NCBI GenBank assembly: GCA_029981855.1
Contig: JARRCS010000010.1
Span: 28,373 to 92,372 of the forward strand
Origin: Halanaerobiales bacterium
GTDB taxonomy: Bacteria > Bacillota > Halanaerobiia > Halanaerobiales > DTU029
Direction of reading: 5' to 3'
Length of the DNA stretch: 64,000 bases
A program made the position numbers and the translations under genes. This document shows positions 57,112 to 64,000 of this stretch, one piece after another (the first letter of the stretch is position 1; each line of letters opens with the position of its first letter). The notes under the pieces were generated by a model. That model had not been told where the DNA came from, did not search any database, and saw only the letters and a program-made list of their open reading frames with translations.

Positions 57112-57143
57112 AGAAACTATGTTATATGGATAACATAGTTTCT
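57112..57143. repeat. Perfect 14-bp hairpin
   Basis: AGAAACTATGTTAT, loop ATGG, ATAACATAGTTTCT. There is no T-tract on either side, so it is not an ordinary terminator; it could stabilise mRNA or be a remnant of a mobile element. Confidence 0.7.
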
Positions 57144-57170
57144 GGCATCAGTAAATTTTGCTTATTTTTG

Positions 57171-57224
57171 ATTATGGCCAAAGGACAATTTGTTCATGTC
57201 TATAGCGAAAACCAATTAATTCAT
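57171..57224 (+). repeat. Interspersed repeat R1, tandem copies g and h
   Basis: ATGGCCAAAGGACAATTTGT (57173-57192) and, 10 nt on, TAGCGAAAACCAATTAATTC (57203-57222). They end 28 nt from the ftsH-like stop codon. Confidence 0.5.
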
Positions 57225-57251
57225 CCTTATGGCCATTATGTCGATCTATTT

Positions 57252-58736
57252 TCAAGCACATCTTTCTCTTTTTAATAACTCCCTGAGTTCATTACCGGAG
57301 AAGCGTTCTGACTCGACCAGTTCCTCTGCTATCTTAAGAATAATCTCCTGATTCTTTTTGATAAGTTCTTTAACCTTTGTCTCAATATTTTTAAAGATCT
57401 TGGTCATCTCTTTGTGTAAGAGATTTTTAGGGACCGTGTTCTCCCCAACCACACCGAGGTCAGTCATCCCCGAAATCACCATTGTCTTAACCAGTTGAAT
57501 GGCCTTCTCAAAGTCATTGGTTGCCCCGGTACTCCGGTTTTCAAGCAGAATCTCCTCGGCAATTGCACCGGCTATAGCGATACTGATCTGTTCCTCCAGA
57601 TAATCCTTAGTCTGCAGATAGAGATCGTCCTCAGGATTATGTCTGACATAACCCAGGGCCTTTCCTCTGGAAGTAATGGTAATGGTTGAGACCGAACCGG
57701 GCTGTAGAATCTCACTGATTAAGGCATGACCGGTCTCATGGATAGCAATCCTTATTAATTCTTCTTTAGTGGGCCTTCTATCCAGTCTCTCTCCCATAAT
57801 TACCTTATCGATTGCCTCCATAAAATGCTTCTGATAAATCTGACTGCTGTTCTCCCTCAGGGCTAAAATTGCTGCTTCATTGGCCAGATTCTCTAAATGA
57901 GCACCGGAAAAACTGAAGGTCTCTTTAGCTATCTGTTCCAGATTAACATCCTCAGCCAGCGGTTTATTGGCAGTATGAATCTTTAAGATACTTAACCTGC
58001 CGTCCTTTGCCGGAAGATCAACCTGGACAATCCTGTCAAAACGACCGGGACGTAATAAGGCCGGATCAAGAATATCAATTCTATTGGTTGCAGCCATAAC
58101 CAGGATCTGAATTTCATCATCGACAGATAGTCCGTCCATCTCAATTAATAACTGATTTAAGGTCTGATCATACTCCAGATGGCTGGTTACCCGTCCCCTC
58201 TTGCTTCCGAGGACGTCAATTTCATCAATAAAGATAATGGCACTCTTTTTATTATATTTTCTAGCCGTCTGGCGGGCATCCTTAAACAGGTTTCTTACCC
58301 TTTTAGCACCTAGTCCAGCATACATTTCAATAAACTCACTCCCGGAGGCAGCTTTAAAGATGGAATCAGTATAACGGGCAGCGGCCTTGGCCAGCAGGGT
58401 CTTTCCTGTTCCCGGAGGACCGCTTAATAGGATTCCTTTGATCGCTCTGATTCCCATATGTTTTATTCGCTTAACATCCTTAACAAAATCAAGGGCCTCC
58501 ATCAGTTCCTTTTTAGCCGACTCCTGGCCTCCGATTTCGTCAAATTGGATCAGAGGGATTTTTTTTTCGCTACTATCATTATCAGTGGTTGCCCCAGCAA
58601 CCCCGCCCTGGGTTAACATCTGCCACATAAAAAAACCGAGAAAGCCTAAGAAGATTAGGGGCAGAATATTAAAACCCTGGATAGCCAGGACAATCAGGAT
58701 CCCGATTGCCAGTCCGATTCCCAGCTCTTTAACCAT
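57252..58736 (-). CDS. Short FtsH-like membrane AAA+ zinc protease
   Basis: A 494-residue protein: two close N-terminal membrane helices (residues 4-42), AAA+ domain with Walker A GPPGTGKT, Walker B IIFIDEID and RPGRFDRIVQVDLP (second region of homology), then an M41 peptidase with zinc motif HETGH (about residue 335) and the third ligand in TGATNDFEKA. FtsH proper is about 600-650 residues and has a periplasmic domain between its helices; here it is absent. The preceding gene supplies a membrane-anchored external domain, suggesting a split arrangement. ATG 58736 is chosen from GGAG spacing and overlaps that gene by 8 nt. Confidence 0.88.
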   Translation of the reverse strand: MVKELGIGLAIGILIVLAIQGFNILPLIFLGFLGFFMWQMLTQGGVAGATTDNDSSEKKIPLIQFDEIGGQESAKKELMEALDFVKDVKRIKHMGIRAIKGILLSGPPGTGKTLLAKAAARYTDSIFKAASGSEFIEMYAGLGAKRVRNLFKDARQTARKYNKKSAIIFIDEIDVLGSKRGRVTSHLEYDQTLNQLLIEMDGLSVDDEIQILVMAATNRIDILDPALLRPGRFDRIVQVDLPAKDGRLSILKIHTANKPLAEDVNLEQIAKETFSFSGAHLENLANEAAILALRENSSQIYQKHFMEAIDKVIMGERLDRRPTKEELIRIAIHETGHALISEILQPGSVSTITITSRGKALGYVRHNPEDDLYLQTKDYLEEQISIAIAGAIAEEILLENRSTGATNDFEKAIQLVKTMVISGMTDLGVVGENTVPKNLLHKEMTKIFKNIETKVKELIKKNQEIILKIAEELVESERFSGNELRELLKRERCA

Positions 58737-59283
58737 TAACATCATCTCCCTCTACTCTGATACTTACCACCTGATTTTTAGGTATTCTCCGGTATAAAGA
58801 ATCTTCCTTATTAACTAACTGCAGGTAAACTGCCTGATTGTCAACCCATAATTTATAGTCACTTAACTGATAATTTTTAACAATCTTACTGACGTTTTTC
58901 TCCATCTTGACAAATTCATTTGTAGTCAGGCCTTCATAGATAGCATAGTGCATTTTATAATATAATTCCTCTAGCTCCCGGCTAGGTTCATTCATAATAA
59001 TTATTTTCCCCCGTTTATTTCCCAGCTGTTTGGAAGATATATCTTCAATCTCTTTATATACCTGATAAAAATTGGTTTCAGGTTTGAAAGAGACATATAT
59101 GTCTGTCTTACCGTTATTATCAACCAGGCGCAGTTCATTAATCTCATCAATGGCCAGTAGTTCTTCCTTTAACGGTTTATCGATATTATAGATCTTTAAT
59201 AAATGCTGGCCAGTAAAAAAAGATAATAAAACTATGCCTATTACTAAAATGATAATATTTATTCTCAGACCTTTAAACTCCAT
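58729..59283 (-). CDS. Membrane-anchored hypothetical protein coupled to the FtsH-like protease
   Basis: A 184-residue protein with one N-terminal helix (INIIILVIGIVLLSFFTG, residues 8-25) and a mixed alpha/beta outer domain (INELRLVDNNGKTDIYVSF; DYKLWVDNQAVYLQLVNKED). No family is recognised. The stop codon overlaps the protease start, so the two are translated together and the protein may stand in for the missing external domain or act as adaptor. GGAGCGAG precedes the ATG. Confidence 0.65.
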   Translation of the reverse strand: MEFKGLRINIIILVIGIVLLSFFTGQHLLKIYNIDKPLKEELLAIDEINELRLVDNNGKTDIYVSFKPETNFYQVYKEIEDISSKQLGNKRGKIIIMNEPSRELEELYYKMHYAIYEGLTTNEFVKMEKNVSKIVKNYQLSDYKLWVDNQAVYLQLVNKEDSLYRRIPKNQVVSIRVEGDDVNG

Positions 59284-59409
59284 CTCGCTCCTCCTTCCTT
59301 TTTGGCTGTTCTTATTTATTATAACATAAAAGTAACCTACGTTTCCATTAGATTACCCATGTAATCTTTACCAGAAAAAAATATGCCAGACTCTAACTGG
59401 CTGTTGTTA

Positions 59410-59481
59410 CTATTCATCTTCATCATAATCATAATATCTATAAGTGAACTCCCGGATATAATCCCTGAATTTAGCCTTCAA
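59410..59481 (-). CDS. Possible 23-residue protein coupled to pgsA
   Basis: A TTG overlapping the pgsA stop opens 23 codons (MKAKFRDYIREFTYRYYDYD, then EDE). Composition (basic head, aromatic and acidic tail) looks protein-like, and AAAAGGA lies directly before the TTG. Spacing is too short for an ideal site, so this rests on translational coupling. The rest of 59284-59409 holds only a 7-bp hairpin (59350-59367). Confidence 0.28.
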   Translation of the reverse strand: MKAKFRDYIREFTYRYYDYDEDE

Positions 59482-60032
59482 TCCTTTTCTTCTCTAAAAA
59501 AATCTATATCAGCTTTTTTATAATAATCTATCCCGGAGTATACCGTTATCAAGACAGCAATCCAGACCAGAACATTGGCCAGGTTAAAGGGGAGGGAGAT
59601 GATTTCCGGATCAAGGATTACTGCTACAACGGCTACAATCTGGAGGTTAGTTTTCCACTTTCCCCATCTGCTGGCAGAAATAATGTTACCTTCGCTGGCA
59701 GCTACCACCCGTAATCCGGTTATAGCCATTTCTCTACCGATAATAATAATGGCAGCCCAGGCAGAGATCTCCTTCATGGCTACAAAAGATATCAGGGCAG
59801 CTGAAATTAACAGTTTATCAGCTAAAGGATCCACGATCTTACCAAACTTGGTTATTGCCTGGTGCTTACGAGCGAGATAGCCATCTAATCCATCGGTGAT
59901 AGCGGCTATAACAAAGGTTAATAGGGCCAGAACCTCAGCATAACCAGAATAACTTTTGCGCAAAAATAAAAACCCCATAAAAATAGGAACCAGAATTATC
60001 CTTGTTAAAGTAAGTTTATTTGGCAAATTCAT
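59478..60032 (-). CDS. pgsA: CDP-diacylglycerol--glycerol-3-phosphate 3-phosphatidyltransferase
   Basis: Makes phosphatidylglycerol phosphate, the committed step to PG and cardiolipin. 184 residues, about five membrane helices, and the CDP-alcohol transferase motif (DG-x2-AR-x8-G-x3-D-x3-D) in DGLDGYLARKHQ...FGKIVDPLADK near residues 48-74. It overlaps rimO by 17 nt. Confidence 0.95.
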   Translation of the reverse strand: MNLPNKLTLTRIILVPIFMGFLFLRKSYSGYAEVLALLTFVIAAITDGLDGYLARKHQAITKFGKIVDPLADKLLISAALISFVAMKEISAWAAIIIIGREMAITGLRVVAASEGNIISASRWGKWKTNLQIVAVVAVILDPEIISLPFNLANVLVWIAVLITVYSGIDYYKKADIDFFREEKD

Positions 60033-61347
60033 AATCTCTCTCCCCTATTAAATCATATTCAAAAGCCTCTTTGATCCTGCATTTAACTATATCTCCTACT
60101 TTTAAATTATCAGCAGGGAGATAGATCTGGTTATCTATTTCCGGTGCATCATACTGCGAACGGGCCAGGGCAGTATTATCCTTAATTTCATCTATAATTA
60201 TTGGTAAAATCCTGCCGATTAATTCCTGATTTTTGCGGTAAGCAATCTCTTGCTGAATCTCCATAATCTTGTTATAGCGTTCTTCTTTAATAACATCAGG
60301 TATCTTGCCGGGCAAACTGGCAGCGACTGTTTCTTCCTCGGGTGAATATTTAAATACGCCAAGTCTGTCAAATTTAATCTCCTGAACAAAATTGACCAGA
60401 TCCTCAAAGTCATCTTCGTCCTCACCGGGGAAACCTACAATTAACGATGTCCTAATGGCAGTATCAGGTATTTTATGACGGATTCTTTTAATCAGATTAA
60501 CCAGGTCTTTTCTCTTTCCTTTTCTATTCATCAATTTCCTTATCCTATCTGCAGAATGCTGGACGGGCAGGTCGAGATAATTACAGATCTTTTCCTCTCT
60601 GGCGATTATCTCGATCAGATCATTAGAAATAAATTCGGGATAACTATACATTATCCTAATCCAGCTGATCTTTTCTACCGTAACCAGCCGTTTTAGTAGT
60701 TCAGAAAGTACCGGCTTACCATAGATATCAATCCCGTACTGTGTTGTATCCTGAGCCACCAGAATAACCTCTTTGATTCCTTGATCAGCCAGCATTTTGA
60801 CTTCAGTATAGATATCTTCCAGGGGTCTACTCTTAAAGGGCCCCCTGATACGAGGAATACTGCAGTAAGTGCAGTTATTACTACATCCCTCAGCAATTTT
60901 AACATAAGCAAATTGGGAGTCGGTTAATACACGGGGCAGACCCGATTTATAACTGAAGGAGGGATTACCAATATTACTAATCCTCTCACCTTTTAGTGCC
61001 TTATCTATGGTTTCACTGATCTGATCAAAGGTTCCGGTACCTAAAATAGCATCAACCTCAGGTATTTCCTTCAGGATTTCATCCTGATAACGTTGAGTTA
61101 AACAACCAGTAACAATCAATGCCTGACAGTTGCCATCTTTCTTCAAATGACCAGCCTCAATGATCGTCTCGATCGACTCTTCCTTGGCATCCTGAATAAA
61201 GCCACAGGTATTAATGATAATAACATCGGCCTCATTTATATCCTCTACCAGTTTCACATCTGACCTGGTAGATAGATCTCCTAACATTAATTCACTATCA
61301 ACCTGGTTTTTCGGGCAACCAAGCGTAATCAAACCAATCTTTAGCAT
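60016..61347 (-). CDS. rimO: Ribosomal protein S12 methylthiotransferase RimO
   Basis: A radical-SAM methylthiotransferase that modifies Asp88 of S12. The UPF0004 cysteines lie in TLGCPKNQVDSE, NTCGFI and TGCLTQ; the radical-SAM site is CSNNCTYC; a TRAM domain ends the 443 residues. The LGCPKN signature with DSE distinguishes it from MiaB. AAAGGGA precedes the ATG. First gene of rimO-pgsA. Confidence 0.95.
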   Translation of the reverse strand: MLKIGLITLGCPKNQVDSELMLGDLSTRSDVKLVEDINEADVIIINTCGFIQDAKEESIETIIEAGHLKKDGNCQALIVTGCLTQRYQDEILKEIPEVDAILGTGTFDQISETIDKALKGERISNIGNPSFSYKSGLPRVLTDSQFAYVKIAEGCSNNCTYCSIPRIRGPFKSRPLEDIYTEVKMLADQGIKEVILVAQDTTQYGIDIYGKPVLSELLKRLVTVEKISWIRIMYSYPEFISNDLIEIIAREEKICNYLDLPVQHSADRIRKLMNRKGKRKDLVNLIKRIRHKIPDTAIRTSLIVGFPGEDEDDFEDLVNFVQEIKFDRLGVFKYSPEEETVAASLPGKIPDVIKEERYNKIMEIQQEIAYRKNQELIGRILPIIIDEIKDNTALARSQYDAPEIDNQIYLPADNLKVGDIVKCRIKEAFEYDLIGERDYEFAK

Positions 61348-61381
61348 AATATCCCTTTCTATCTAGATTAGATTAATTTAC

Positions 61382-61405
61382 AGAAAAAAAGCCCTGTTAT
61401 GGGCT
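61382..61405 (-). terminator. Terminator of the TPR gene
   Basis: A 5-bp stem AGCCC/GGGCT, 6-nt loop, followed on the minus strand by TTTTTTTCTG; about 50 nt after the stop at 61456. Confidence 0.62.
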
Positions 61406-61455
61406 AACAAATGATATCTTTATTATAAACCTTTATCTATATATATGCAAGAGAT

Positions 61456-62076
61456 TTATGAAATTAACTGGGAAAATTGGTTGTAATAATACTCACTCAT
61501 TTCCTGGTCGCCCCTCATTTTGTAGGCATTACTTATTGCCAGTAGGGCCTCTGGATCATTATGGTCCATGTTTATTACCTTGTTAAATTCCCTGATAGCA
61601 TCATCATACATCTTTAAATTAAAATAGATGGCACCGAGATTAAAATAACCATCAATATAACCAGGGTAAAACTCCACTACTTTCTGAAAATTTATCAGGG
61701 CTTCTTCATAATGCTTCCTTACAGCATATATATGACCGAGCCCGTTATAGGCACTGGCTATGACATGGCTATCTGTGCTCTCGGCAATCACCCTCTTTAG
61801 TTCCTTAACTGCCTCTTCAAAGCCCAATAATTCATAATAGGCATTCTCTCTACGGAAATGGTTGATAGATTGCAAAAAGGCATCCTGATTCATTTTTTTA
61901 ACAGAATCAGAGATGCCTTTTTTCCTGGAGACAGATTTTACTTTAGAGATTAATTTTCCCAGTTCAACAGTTATATTATCCAGAACGGCGGAGATTTCTT
62001 CCGAACTCTCACCACCCATTTGGTCCACATAACTTATTAATTCACTGAACTCCCTCTTTAGCTTATCCAGACTCAT
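61456..62076 (-). CDS. Cytoplasmic TPR protein
   Basis: A 206-residue protein with no signal peptide. The N-terminal about 75 residues are helical, and three to four TPRs follow (HVIASAYNGLGHIYAVRKHYEEALINF; GYIDGYFNLGAIYFNLKMYDDAIREF). It starts at ATG 62076 with AAGGGGG; the open frame continues upstream only through the tRNA-Pro gene, where it cannot be real coding. Function unknown. Confidence 0.8.
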   Translation of the reverse strand: MSLDKLKREFSELISYVDQMGGESSEEISAVLDNITVELGKLISKVKSVSRKKGISDSVKKMNQDAFLQSINHFRRENAYYELLGFEEAVKELKRVIAESTDSHVIASAYNGLGHIYAVRKHYEEALINFQKVVEFYPGYIDGYFNLGAIYFNLKMYDDAIREFNKVINMDHNDPEALLAISNAYKMRGDQEMSEYYYNQFSQLIS

Positions 62077-62178
62077 TTTAACCAACCCCCTTAATATTTT
62101 TTTATTATTATACTTCTCGTTAAAACAAAAAATTCCTGCATTTTTATTTAAAATTTTCTGATAATAATCCAGAAAAAA

Positions 62179-62256
62179 TGGTCGGGCTTCCCGGATTTGA
62201 ACCGGGGACCTCACGCCCCCCAGACGTGCGCGCTAACCAAACTGCGCCAAAGCCCG
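62179..62256 (-). tRNA. tRNA-Pro (GGG)
   Basis: A 78-nt cloverleaf with encoded CCA. Acceptor CGGGCTT/AAGCCCG, anticodon loop CTGGGGG (anticodon GGG), T-arm CCCGG-TTCAAAT-CCGGG. Confidence 0.97.
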
Positions 62257-62326
62257 CTAAAATTATTTGCTAGCTATTAATTATTTCGTGTTTAATTATA
62301 TATAAACAAATACTATTTGTCAAGTG

Positions 62327-62623
62327 CTATTTAACAAAGTTCTTCTTTTTTAATAAATCAATTGTTTTATCAGGTTTATCAGTTACCACAAAGATTTCCT
62401 GGATTAAAGAGCTATTTTTACCGAGAAGTTTTATTCCGCTGGGTGTATTATATTTTAATTGTATATAGGGCGGGATTCCGCTCCCTTTTCTTCTATTTAT
62501 CCTTCCGGGGATTATACTTTTTACGGTAGATAGTTTGGCGATCTCCTCCAGAAAGGGTAGGATATCCCGGATAATGGTGTGTTCCTGTTTAATCTTATTC
62601 TCTCTATATTTATTATTTGCCAA
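62327..62623 (-). CDS. Small protein, DUF2103-like
   Basis: A 98-residue protein. TIIRDILPFLEEIAKL, VKSIIPGRINRRKGSG, NTPSGIKLLGKNSSLIQEIFVVT fit what I recall of the DUF2103 family of predicted metal-binding proteins; this needs a profile search. The cysteines expected of a metal site are absent, so metal binding is doubtful. TTG start with a weak AAGGA upstream. Confidence 0.6.
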   Translation of the reverse strand: MANNKYRENKIKQEHTIIRDILPFLEEIAKLSTVKSIIPGRINRRKGSGIPPYIQLKYNTPSGIKLLGKNSSLIQEIFVVTDKPDKTIDLLKKKNFVK

Positions 62624-62885
62624 TTTAAATCACATCCTTGTTTGAAATTATATCATCACACCAAGGGTTTGACAAGGAATTTCCATTTTAATTTAACACT
62701 TACACGAAACATTAATTAAACAAATAGATCAATAGATTTAATTACGAAATAACTATTTTATATATATTTAATTCAGAAATAAAATATTATTATTTCTCTC
62801 CGGATGAATTACTTAGTAATTTAACATATCAGGCAGTAAGAATGATATATTTTGTTCTAAACGTATATAATAGCAAATAATTAAC

Positions 62886-62914
62886 TTGACCATTTAACGT
62901 CTCTTTATTATAAT
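62886..62914 (+). promoter_or_regulatory. Promoter of the tRNA-Trp/tRNA-Thr unit
   Basis: TTGACC, 17 nt, TATAAT on the plus strand, 33 nt before tRNA-Trp. The remainder of 62640-62946 is AT-rich with no frame or hairpin I would call. Confidence 0.8.
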
Positions 62915-62946
62915 TGATTTTGCATTAAGAAAATAACTTAATATAC

Positions 62947-63022
62947 AGGGGTGTAGCTCAATTGGTAGAGTAGCGGACTCCAAATCCGTTGGTTGCGGGT
63001 TCAAGTCCTGCCGCCCCTGCCA
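62947..63022 (+). tRNA. tRNA-Trp (CCA)
   Basis: A 76-nt cloverleaf: acceptor AGGGGTG/CGCCCCT (one T-G pair), D-arm GCTC/GAGT, anticodon loop CTCCAAA (anticodon CCA), T-arm GCGGG-TTCAAGT-CCTGC, encoded CCA. Confidence 0.97.
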
Positions 63023-63028
63023 CTAGGT

Positions 63029-63104
63029 GCTAACGTAGCTCAATTGGTAGAGCAGCTGACTTGTAATCAGCAGGTTACCGGTTCAAGTCCGGTCGTTAGC
63101 TCCA
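63029..63104 (+). tRNA. tRNA-Thr (TGT)
   Basis: A 76-nt cloverleaf: acceptor GCTAACG/CGTTAGC, anticodon loop CTTGTAA (anticodon TGT), T-arm ACCGG-TTCAAGT-CCGGT, encoded CCA. It is 6 nt after tRNA-Trp in the same transcript. Confidence 0.97.
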
Positions 63105-63321
63105 TTTTTATATATAGTTGTTGTTATGACATGGATTATAGTAGTTTGTTTTTTTCTAATTCTGGCCAATAATGGACTTGGTAGTTTTCAACTGTTCACT
63201 ATTCCAGGGGTTCATATATTTTCTTTTGATTTCTCACCGGATGGGCCCTTTTTTTGACTGTTTTTCATTGCGGTTAAATAACCGTTGCAGTTGCTGGAAC
63301 CTGAAGGTGTATACATTATAT

Positions 63322-64000
63322 TTACTCAACCCCTAATGCCTTAAACACAGCTTCTTCAGGGTTTTGATAGAAAGATATCTGGAATTTTGCAAATAGTTCC
63401 GGGGGAACTGTACCTATGTCAGCAGCAGAAGCCATTGGAAGCAGTACCCTTTTTGCCCCCGCATCAAAGGAAACCTGCAATACACTTGCCAACTCTTCAA
63501 CCTTATTTATTGTCCCGCCAATGCTCATGGAACCCAGCACAACCAGTTGACTCTGAACCGGTTTTTTTAAAGCACCCGAGCACAATGCAATAAAGGCAGC
63601 CAAAGCCAGTTCTGACGTCATACCTATACCCTGAAGATCTTGAATGTGCATTAGAAAATCATTGTTATTTAGTGATATACTTCCACTGATATTTTTCCTG
63701 TTTGCTTTGAAATAATTAAAGGCAGTATTAATACTTTCTTTTGCATCCCTATTTGAACCGAGTCCTGTTCTTTCAAACTTTCCCGAACCTGGCACAATTT
63801 CCGTTTCAATTTTGAATACACCGATCATACCGGAATCACCATGGGCAACCGTATAAACATGCCCCGGTTTTCCCATTCCTTCTGGAATCAGTTTGCTCCC
63901 ACCTTGTTCGGGTACAGAAACAAATTCTTCCTGGAAGGTTTCTTTATCAATATAAGAAAAATGCACATCATAGAATTCCATACCACCAATTTTCTTTAAC
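63322..64000 (-). CDS. brxL: BREX system Lon-like protease BrxL, C-terminal part
   Basis: The last 225 codons of a longer gene; the frame stays open past the right edge (residues LKKIGG precede the internal Met at 63981). The region is a Lon-type proteolytic domain: LQGIGMTSELALAAFIALCSG, LGSMSIGGTINKVEELASVLQVSFDAGAKRVLLPMA, and the ending FYQNPEEAVFKALGVE is characteristic of BrxL. BrxL is an AAA+ protein of type I BREX phage defence, usually following pglZ, so brxABC-pglX-pglZ are expected to the right. No good terminator is seen in 63105-63321. Confidence 0.85.
   Translation of the reverse strand, partial: LKKIGGMEFYDVHFSYIDKETFQEEFVSVPEQGGSKLIPEGMGKPGHVYTVAHGDSGMIGVFKIETEIVPGSGKFERTGLGSNRDAKESINTAFNYFKANRKNISGSISLNNNDFLMHIQDLQGIGMTSELALAAFIALCSGALKKPVQSQLVVLGSMSIGGTINKVEELASVLQVSFDAGAKRVLLPMASAADIGTVPPELFAKFQISFYQNPEEAVFKALGVE

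Larger units (their letters stand above)
56669..57251. other. 583-nt non-coding, hairpin-rich region
   Basis: No supported gene. It holds a partial R2 repeat (56706-56735, with GTACCTCACTTCGATCCGGC), an 8-bp hairpin CAGAAACC/GGTTTCTG (56840-56877), a 10-bp hairpin CTCTTTAAAG/CTTTAAAGAG (57020-57047), the ftsH-side terminator, a perfect 14-bp hairpin (57112-57143) and two tandem R1 copies (57171-57224). The 14-bp hairpin's right arm, ATAACATAGTTTC, recurs at about 45080. Confidence 0.6.

Noticed and set aside
62077..62214. N-terminal extension of the TPR protein to 62214
   Set aside because: It would be translated through the tRNA-Pro gene; ATG 62076 has a good ribosome site.
63127..63258. 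43-codon hydrophobic frame after tRNA-Thr
   Set aside because: No ribosome site is seen and the DNA is AT-rich; probably chance.

Overview
The window reads as core chromosome of an anaerobic, endospore-forming Firmicute with a Gram-negative type envelope, most like the order Halanaerobiales (Halothermothrix or a relative). This is inferred from co-occurrence: sporulation genes (spmA, spmB, spoVS, a SleB-type hydrolase), a complete ExbB-ExbD-TonB set beside an SLH/coiled-coil envelope tether (needed only with an outer membrane), potassium uptake genes, a PPi-type phosphofructokinase, AT-rich intergenic DNA and many TTG/GTG starts. Most genes are on the minus strand, so operons read right to left.

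Layout. 1-4.4 kb: mutL (partial), mutS, miaB. 4.5-9.2 kb: branched-chain amino acid ABC transporter livJHMGF. 9.5-12.9 kb: Trk/Ktr potassium uptake with two channel genes. 13.1-19.3 kb: an accessory surface-polymer island: a glycosyltransferase/sulfotransferase fusion, a leaderless Ser/Thr-rich TasA-like protein, three glycosyltransferases, a SPOCS-like protein and a 20-codon gene with a perfect ribosome site. 19.3-23.7 kb: divergent type IIA topoisomerase B and A subunits. 23.9-29.5 kb: exbB-exbD-tonB, a secreted cohesin-like protein, an SLH tether and a SleB-like hydrolase. 29.6-36.8 kb: PHP phosphoesterase, spmA/spmB, an IS110 insertion, M19 dipeptidase, spoVS, RNase Y. 36.9-51.5 kb: a catabolic block with a PHP protein, class II aldolase, a complete 2-oxoacid dehydrogenase (fused E1, E3, E2), lipoate synthesis (lipB, lipA), two sugar-phosphate/polyol dehydrogenases, a DeoR regulator and PPi-phosphofructokinase. 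51.8-62.1 kb: recX, recA, thpR, TPR proteins, cinA, a short FtsH-like protease with a membrane partner, pgsA, rimO. 62.2-64 kb: tRNA-Pro, a DUF2103-like gene, tRNA-Trp/tRNA-Thr, and the 3' part of brxL, the last gene of a BREX phage-defence locus that continues past the right edge.

The most unusual signals are (i) two families of short interspersed repeats confined to gaps between genes, one nearly always just after the stop codon of a minus-strand gene; (ii) the TasA-like/glycosyltransferase/SPOCS island with its microgene; (iii) the BREX end; (iv) the 2-oxoacid dehydrogenase plus polyol block in a presumed anaerobe; (v) an IS110 element whose 5' leader is the expected place for a bridge RNA. 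No CRISPR array, rRNA or replication origin was seen.
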